Assembly (NCBI GenBank): GCA_003024985.2
Contig: PXIH01S0037390.1
Origin: Euperipatoides rowelli
Lineage: Eukaryota; Onychophora; Udeonychophora; Euonychophora; Peripatopsidae
Reading direction: 5' to 3' (one strand)
DNA length: 13,421 nucleotides
Positions 8,144 through 13,421 of this stretch are shown piece by piece. The position numbers and the translations under genes were made by a program. Numbering within the stretch: the first letter of the stretch is position 1; every line of letters begins with the position of its first letter. The notes beneath the pieces were generated by a model, which was not told the origin of the DNA, ran no database searches, and was given only the letters and a program-made list of their open reading frames with translations.

Positions 8144-9128
8144 CAGTATTTAAGCTGGAATGTTACAACTATTAGCAGTTTGGCTCAAAATGTAAGTAAA
8201 TTTGTAGCCAAACCAAAAAATTACTAGCCAAACCGTATGTTGTAGTGTAGGCTAATTTTAACAAGCCTTCACCCATCAAAAAAAAAAAAAAAAAAATCTT
8301 ATTAGTTTCAAAAATCGTTCTTTTGTAATGAACAATCTAACTTCAAAACAACCATGAATTCTAATTCAATTAATTTAATCGATAATTATAATCCAACTCT
8401 AATCCAAATTAATCAGTAATTATGATCAAATAAATGAATTAGTGAGGTAGCCTAACATTTTGATAAGTTAGATGGTAGGCTATAATGGAATGAAATCTTT
8501 GGTTAGGGCAGAGTCCACAAAGTTTATGTTATAGCCAAAGTCTATACAGTTTTATTCCTTATTAATTTCATGGTAAAGTTACATAATTGGCTCTTGTATA
8601 GGCCTACATGGTACTGTAAATAACAAATTAAAAAAATACAAATTCCAACTTTATTACGGTAATTAGCTTACCTTCAGAAATCTGTATTTATTATAACTTT
8701 TAACTAATTCTGCACTATCAATTTCAAACCAATAATTTTTTATAATCAGGTTCAATTTAATCAAAGTTTTCAAAAATTTAAAACCAAGCCATCAGTTTAC
8801 ATATATGATTTAATTAAAATTGGCTTTGGGGAAATCCTAACTACTAAGCCTATTTACAGTTAAATTAATAACTGTTACAATTGCATTTTAAGCATTCATT
8901 TTAATTGTTATTCATTTACTTGGCTAATCAGCTTCTGCTTTTTACTGCTGCAATTATAGAAAATTTCGAAGTATTTATATTGTAGTTTAAGCCTTATTAA
9001 TATATTTTGAGTGTGATTTTTTTCTTTGTTTTGTTTAATTTTGGCTCTGAACTTTAAGTGATGACTTGTAGCCAAATGAGGAAAAGTTCTAGCATTTGGC
9101 GATTTGGCTAGCTACAGCTTAATCACTG
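8144..9128. mobile_element. Older hAT-like non-autonomous element, about 985 bp
   Basis: The left end CAGTATTTAAGCTG and the complement of the right end, CAGTGATTAAGCTG, match at 12 of 14 bases. Both subterminal regions repeat a GTAGCCAAA-type word in both orientations. Left-side examples are TTTGGCTC near 8179, TGTAGCCAAACC near 8202 and CTAGCCAAACC near 8224. Right-side examples are TTGTAGCCAAATG near 9067 and GATTTGGCTAGCTAC near 9100. CAG ends with subterminal reiterations match hAT design, as in the younger element at 2257-3092. No clean 8-bp duplication is seen (tacatact left, atattgta right), which lowers confidence. No transposase frame is present. Confidence 0.5.
8278..8297 (+). repeat. 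A20 homopolymer
   Basis: Twenty A residues interrupt the left part of the hAT-like element. There is no retroposed sequence recognisable upstream, so a SINE or pseudogene tail cannot be claimed. Confidence 0.85.
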
Positions 9129-9632
9129 ATATTGTATTGATAATTTTGTATTGCTTTGTCTGATTTATTAGGCTAGACTTATTGGGGGAGAGGAGTGAGA
9201 ATTGCATATTTATTTTAGATATTGTATGCACAGTGGATCTTTAAATGAAGTGATGAATGTTAGCCTAATTATCAACAGATTCATGGATGTTAATTCCCTG
9301 CCTGCTGCAATTTCTTATATGTAGGGTAGTGGATTTTTGACTCTCTCATAAACATGAGTTTAGTAAGTCAGGCCAGTAGTTCTAAGCCTGATATAGTTTA
9401 AAAGGCTAAAACAAATGCTTATAGAGGTCTGTTTATACTATCAATTTACTTCAACTTATGGTACGGTAACACAATTTAATTTGTTTTTTAAGTTTTTTTG
9501 TTTTCAATAATAAAATTATATTATGGTGAATTATTCAAATTTAATAGGAACCTATCTTCATCAATTACCTTCAGCTTCTGTTAACATTACACAATTTTTT
9601 AATTAGTTTTGCATTAACAATTACTAACCAAG
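9129..9632. other. AT-rich DNA without recognisable genes
   Basis: TAGGCTA occurs at 9169, TAGCCTA at 9261 and TACGGTA at 9472. No open frame of note, transposon end or RNA gene is seen. Confidence 0.5.
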
Positions 9633-9808
9633 TACAGCGAAACCTTATTACAATAGAATAATCTCTGGGTGCAGCTGTATTTCCTCCTTATATCCAGCCT
9701 TTGTTGTATGCAGAACATTTATATGTGTTTTTGCTGGGACCTGAGGAAGTTTTTTTTAGAACCAGAGTTTTGTTGTATCAGAGCTCTTTGTAATGACGTT
9801 GAACTGTA
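9633..9808. mobile_element. pogo/Tigger-like MITE with TA target duplication
   Basis: The element occupies 9635-9806 (172 bp), with TA on each side (9633-9634 and 9807-9808). The left end reads CAGCGAAACCTTATTACAA. The complement of the right end reads CAGTTCAACGTCATTACAA, agreeing at 14 of 19 positions, including CAG and the final ATTACAA. CAG followed by an AACCT..TTA-type stretch and a TA duplication is the usual form of pogo-group (Tc1/mariner superfamily) ends. It is too short to encode anything and is a non-autonomous deletion derivative. The divergence of its ends suggests considerable age. Confidence 0.68.
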
Positions 9809-9869
9809 TTTATTGTAATTTGTTAAGTAGACATTTTTTTATGATACATTAAATAACAACCATTAGTAA

Positions 9870-9889
9870 ATTTATTTATTTATTTATTC
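9870..9889 (-). repeat. (AAAT)n tail at the 3' end of the minus-strand LINE
   Basis: Read on the minus strand, the LINE 3' UTR ends CCTTTGAATAAATAAATAAA and similar. A short tetranucleotide repeat, rather than poly-A, is the normal 3' terminus of CR1/L2-type retrotransposons and sets the downstream boundary of this copy. Confidence 0.7.
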
Positions 9890-9927
9890 AAAGGAGAGTT
9901 GATGTATAAGAAAAAATACTTTTTACA
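9890..9927 (-). other. Short 3' UTR of the CR1-type LINE
   Basis: About 40 bases separate the stop codon of the minus-strand reading frame from the (AAAT)n tail. CR1-group elements often have such compact 3' UTRs ahead of a microsatellite end, so the reading frame and tail belong to one 5'-truncated insertion. Confidence 0.5.
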
Positions 9928-10440
9928 TCAAGTATATCTCAAACTACAAAAATCTCTGTCAGAGCTCAAGTATAAATCTAAACAATTTTTAAAAGCATTA
10001 ATAGTAGTAACATCAAAAATAGTAGATGGTAGGCGGTTCCACAAGTCAACATTCCTATAAAGGTAGGAGACAGTTCCTTGTTTGGCTTTAAAAAATGGTT
10101 TTTCAAGATGAAAGTGATGTCTCAAATTTTGTTTATTAGATAGTAAAAAAATTGATCAGAGTTGTTCCTAATGACTATGTTTAGCCGATACATGTTTATT
10201 ACATCACCCGTAGCTATTCGCTGTACAGGAGTTAATAGAGTATGAACCGCCTCCAATCTATTTAAATAAGGCTTATGGTACATGCCTTGAATCCGCTTGG
10301 TCATCCCACAAAATGCCAAGGTAAGTTTGGAAAAGTCCTTTTTATTTAAAATAGAAACGGCAGATGAGCAATAGTCTATGTAACTTTGTATAAATATTCT
10401 TGTAAATAGCTTCATTTAGTATTGGAATTATTCCATCAAA
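9928..10440 (-). pseudogene. CR1-type LINE reverse transcriptase, C-terminal fragment with frameshift
   Basis: The upstream part (10415 to 10122) shows RSFIQ.YIDYC-like sequence as FIQSYIDYCSS, then MTKRIQGM...YLNRLEAVHTL and GDVINMYRLN. This matches the CR1 thumb pattern of (Q)RRATK.I.G, then RL..LGL.SL, then RGD.IE.YK. The downstream part (from about 10145, ending at the stop at 9928) has RHHFHLEKPFFK, YRNVDLWNRLP and INAFKNCLDLYL, which is the CR1/L2 C-terminus. The two parts lie in different frames, with the break near a T-run at 10141-10152, so the copy is a pseudogene. The catalytic palm motifs are absent because the copy is 5'-truncated near 10440. The ATG at 10415 follows an in-frame stop and is not a real start. 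Confidence 0.82.
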
Positions 10441-11436
10441 GTTTTTTGTTGAAGCGGCAGCTAATTAACACCAAATCATTCAATATGGCTTAAATTGATG
10501 TTTGGAAACTGAGACCATGAGGTATTCTAGCTCTTATAGAGCAAGTAGGCTCTATTTAAAAAAAAAAAAAAAGTCCTCGAAGCAGTTCTATTTAGTCAGG
10601 CTGAGTAAATTCGCTAAAAACAATTCCTTTATTTTAAAACCCACTACCTTGTTGGGAAAATATGAAAGTTTTCATTGTTTGACAATAAATTTTGAAAGGC
10701 TTGTAATTGTGTCAATATCTAATATAAATGGCTGATTATATTATTTAAAGGCATAAAGTAGCCTACATGGTATGTCAAAAAAATGTTGCCTAGACGTAGA
10801 CAATAAAAAAACGAAGTTAACAATAAATAAATATAGGCTACTGTATTTATAGAATAAAGTGTAATGTTCTTAATTATTAATTTCTATTCTACATTTCTTC
10901 AAGATGGAAAGTAGGCTTCAAAAACCCTGATACTTGATATCATTAAATTTTAAATTCATTTAAATTACATCAAGAAAAACTAAACAAACATACAGTACAC
11001 TATTATTGCCTTTTCAGGAGATAGTAAATGCAGCTATCCATATTAAGCCAACATTTTCAGTTGCCATATCAAAACAGTTTTAAGGAACCATATGAAGGAA
11101 TATTTTCTAAACATGAAAAATGTCTTCATTGCAAAAGTAAGGCATTAACAAGAAATTTTTAATATTGTTAGTATTGTAAATCTAGTGGTAAAGTGATTAA
11201 ATGGTTAAAGAAGTAAAATAAAAAATCCTGTTTAGACTGGTATACAATATTCTGAAATCGCTACAGAATTTTATAAGAAAATACTTCACATTATCAAGGT
11301 CGAATTGACATTTTGAAATATCTTGTAACATGATAAAAATAAATACAAAATAATTGTTGCAATATTTCATTCTTCATAATTAGTTTCAATAATATTTTTA
11401 TTTAATTTCTATGGAATTATAAAAGGAAAAGGATTC
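10441..11436. other. AT-rich DNA without convincing genes
   Basis: The stretch contains an A16 run (10558-10573), TAGCCTA at 10759 and overlapping TAGGCTACTGTA at 10834-10845. A 77-codon frame at 10502-10735 includes a Lys run encoded by the A16 tract and has no recognisable domain. On the plus strand near 11129-11180, Cys codons spaced like a C..C...C..C zinc-binding set can be read across a stop. This could be the eroded front of the LINE that becomes clear after 11437, but it is too weak to annotate. Confidence 0.4.
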
Positions 11437-11975
11437 AAGAAATAATGAGCTTGAGAATCTTCCAATTAAAGATTAAAAAAAACGATTTATGATCAAAAGT
11501 TTAATATTATGAGTGTATCATAATTAATGAAACATGGCTAAATAATAATTGTTTATGGTATTGTCTTATTATATGCTTATTGTATTATCATATGGACCGT
11601 CCTGATGACAGACCTGATAATGNAGGAGGTGTAATGATAGCAGTTAAGAAAGAGTTCAAATCATGTCTATTTAATCTATTTAAGTTTGTATGGATCGACG
11701 TTAAATTGTCCAAAAATAATCTTGTTATAGGGGACTTTAAATACGTCCCTCCAGATATGGAGATTATTGATTGATAAATTTGATGAAATAATAGATATTA
11801 TACTATGTGATAATGTTGATTGTGAAATTTTAATTACCGGTGATATGAATATTAACTGGTTAAATCTCAAATAGACTTGAATTAGAATGATTATTGATGC
11901 TTAGTGTCTGATTCTATGTGTAGCCAGACCTACCCATCAAGGGCTCTGATTGACTTCATTATCTGTGAGAAGATA
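11437..11975 (+). pseudogene. LINE apurinic-type endonuclease domain, decayed
   Basis: Several endonuclease (APE-like) hallmarks appear in order but in shifting frames. IIINETWLNNN at 11517-11549 contains the ETWL motif, whose Glu is a catalytic metal ligand. DRPDDRPDN.GGVMIAVKK at about 11596-11650 is the usual Y.RPD...GGGV.I.VK block. FVWIDVKLS follows at about 11687, and ITGDMNINWLN at about 11833-11865 is the GDFN-type catalytic motif with Met for Phe. LIDFIIC at 11946-11966 is the SLIDfi block. The full-length domain is about 230 residues and most of its second half can be followed, but stops and frameshifts break it (for example just after 11770). An N at 11623 lies within the GGGV block. 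This is the N-terminal half of a Jockey/CR1-like ORF2. Confidence 0.75.
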
Positions 11976-12329
11976 ATTTGGACAAGTTACAGTGGAATAG
12001 GATTGAGAATCTTACTGTCACTGTTCATCATAATTATGGCTTTTGAAATAATTTATAAAATTGACATTGTTACAGTAGAAAAAGTTTGTCATAAGTTTGT
12101 TTGATTATAATTATTCAAATGCTAAATTTAAAATATTGAGATAAATTAGATTGATTAGTCCATCATGATTTGTGATATTAGCAAGCATTTTGAGTGTTAT
12201 ATGACTATGTTTTCAGTAGTTAGTAAAAGGGGTTTAAAAAGACTAGCCAATGTTGTTATTGAAGTTGTTAAACTTAAACGTAAATTATTCAAGGATGGGA
12301 CAAATTAATACTGATGATAGTATTGTTGG

Positions 12330-12605
12330 TTGAATATGAAGATTGACAGTAGAATCAATGAAAATGTGATTTCTAGAGATAATTATTTTTTGGAAATGAT
12401 GAATAAGAATAGCAGTTACCAGGAATTATATAAAGTCATTAAAAAGTCTAAATGGTGTGATATTAATGGTGGATTTGTGATTAATGATAAAATTTGTTTT
12501 GGGGACACTACTGTCTCAAACCCTCCGTTAATCACTTATGAACAAAAAATCCAACTGTTATTACGAAAAAATGTGTTGATGGAAAAAGTTCTAAATGCAT
12601 TTTAA
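12330..12605 (+). pseudogene. LINE ORF2 linker between endonuclease and reverse transcriptase
   Basis: This is the longest surviving open piece of the element, 91 codons. Its MNKNSSYQELYKVIKKSK segment resembles the charged linker of Jockey/CR1-type ORF2, where a K..W..I...-like helix precedes the reverse transcriptase. It is followed by the family-typical ..I.D...TISNP-like region, here FGDTTVSNPPLITYEQ. It lies in the expected place between the endonuclease and reverse-transcriptase blocks. The identification depends mainly on this context, since the linker is poorly conserved. The first ATG is not a true start. Confidence 0.55.
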
Positions 12606-13199
12606 AATTGTTAGTAATTATTAATAATTTGAAAATGAATAAGACTTATGGCACTTATTCCATCCCTACTGTGAGATATTGAAAAATTGCATTGATTCTT
12701 TGATTATGCTTAATCATTATTTGATATCTAACATTTTAGAAATGGGAATAATACCATAAAATGAAAATAAGTGAAATCCTACCGGTTCTCAGAAAAAAAA
12801 AAGGGAAAGCCAAAAGCTTAATTGAGTCATATAGACCCATTGCTGTGGGTTCCAATATTACTAAGATCTTAGACAGAATATGAACAGATTAATCCACAGA
12901 TTGTCAGTAAAACTGTTATACCATACAACCAATTTGGTTTTATGGGAAATCGTAGTTGTGAATTATTGATGAGGTTTTCATGAGCCTTGATTGTCTGTCT
13001 GTGCAGGTCTATGATGTGATTTCAATAGACTATATTCTGACCCATTCAGAAGTATGAATCAAAACATTTAAAGTGAGATCTGTGACACAATTGAAGATCA
13101 TTTAGCGAGAGTTCAATGATATGGTCCTAAGAATGCCAAATGTATATCTGATATTACCTGTATAATATTTGTTAGTGATTTGCCTGATACAATTGCACA
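12606..13199 (+). pseudogene. LINE reverse transcriptase, N-terminal half, decayed and interrupted
   Basis: A continuous 40-codon stretch at 12761-12882 reads MKISEILPVLRKKKGKA, then IESYRPIAVGSNITKILDRI and a stop. This is the LINE RT fingers block (K...I.PV.KKG......YRPI......ILE). In another frame, 12885-12983 gives PYNQFGFMGNRSCELLM, with the QFGFR.GRS motif at 12930-12953. A FVSDLPDTI at 13168-13194 matches the F.NDLP block that comes just before the catalytic YADD motif. The YADD itself is not in the window, because sequence from 13208 is a different transposon. Stops and frameshifts throughout mean no active enzyme. Confidence 0.78.
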
Positions 13200-13207
13200 G
13201 TCTAGAC
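13200..13207. repeat. Putative 8-bp hAT target duplication, left copy
   Basis: GTCTAGAC, itself a perfect palindrome, lies directly before a CAGTGGTTCCCAACCTG terminus. It fits both common hAT target patterns (nTnnnnAn and nnnTAnnn). Its partner would lie past the window end. Confidence 0.5.
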
Positions 13208-13421
13208 CAGTGGTTCCCAACCTGTGGTCCGTGGACCACAAGTGGTCTTTGAAGCATTATCAGGTGGTCCCTGGCTGTTTTATCAATTAAAAAAAAAATC
13301 CTACCTTTTTAGTTTGGCAACTAATCAATAACTTATGTAATTGATTATAGGCATATTCTTTCTAAAACAATTGATTATGGTATTGTGATATTACATATAA
13401 GCTGGTACTCCTACCCCCCCC
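13208..13421 (+). mobile_element. Left end of a hAT-like element inserted in the LINE, cut by the window edge
   Basis: The terminus CAGTGGTTCCCAACCTG is the classic form of animal hAT ends (CAGTGGTTC.CAA.C). Just inside, GTGGTCC GT GGACCAC forms a hairpin at 13224-13239, and GTGGTC recurs near 13242 and 13263, giving subterminal reiterations like those of the other hAT copies. No matching right end is found before 13421. The last bases are a C8 run (13414-13421), where the assembly may be unreliable. No coding sequence is seen. Confidence 0.68.

Noticed and set aside
7991-8227. 78-codon frame with a signal-peptide-like start
   Set aside because: It crosses the left boundary of the hAT-like element and its tail encodes the GTAGCCAAA repeats; the hydrophobic start is expected by chance in this composition.
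10502-10735. 77-codon frame with a lysine run
   Set aside because: The lysines come from an A16 homopolymer; the rest is unrecognisable and has no support from context.
11129-11180. Cys spacing resembling a zinc-binding domain ahead of the LINE endonuclease
   Set aside because: The reading crosses a stop and depends on few residues; it was left in the spacer description only.

Overview
This is a strongly A+T-rich (about 70% by eye) stretch of animal nuclear DNA that looks intergenic or intronic. I see no bacterial-style operon, no host exon I can defend, and no tRNA, rRNA or CRISPR array. The kind of organism is inferred from the mobile elements: decayed CR1/Jockey-type LINE pieces, hAT, piggyBac and Tc1/mariner-pogo type short DNA elements, and very many TAGGC(C)TA words. 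This mix fits an aquatic invertebrate or a fish, but the window does not allow a narrower assignment. Three single N bases (2523, 6027, 11623) mark assembly ambiguity.

Layout, left to right. 1-243 is the 3' end of a LINE reverse-transcriptase reading frame, running in from the left edge. 244-2256 is low-complexity AT-rich DNA with a 21-bp tandem duplication (460-501) and an 80-bp-spaced direct repeat (1161-1280). 2257-3092 is a complete non-autonomous hAT element with a perfect 8-bp target duplication. 4270-4345 resembles one hAT end. 4365-5336 is a complete non-autonomous piggyBac-like element at TTAA, carrying three copies of a 184-200 bp internal repeat. 6469-6526 is a near-perfect palindrome. 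6750-7432 is a probable TA-flanked element in which a CAAGRGCGCC motif recurs at least seven times. 8144-9128 is a second, older hAT-like element. 9635-9806 is a pogo-like MITE. 9870-10440 is the 3' end of a CR1-type LINE on the minus strand. 11437-13199 is a heavily mutated plus-strand LINE (endonuclease, then reverse transcriptase). From 13208 it is interrupted by the left end of another hAT-like element, whose right end lies outside the window.

The genes do not work together: every recognisable coding piece is a dead retrotransposon fragment. None of the DNA elements carries a visible transposase, so each would have depended on a transposase encoded elsewhere.

The most interesting signal is not a gene. 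The heptamer TAGGCTA/TAGCCTA (or TAGGCCTA) occurs at least 27 times between 1636 and 10840 and not at all outside that span. In the internal repeats of the piggyBac-like element, copies with and without the word can be compared directly. There the word behaves as a 5-bp insertion (GGCTA or GCCTA) at a TA. That is what an excision footprint of a TA-targeting transposon, or some other recurrent micro-insertion, would look like.
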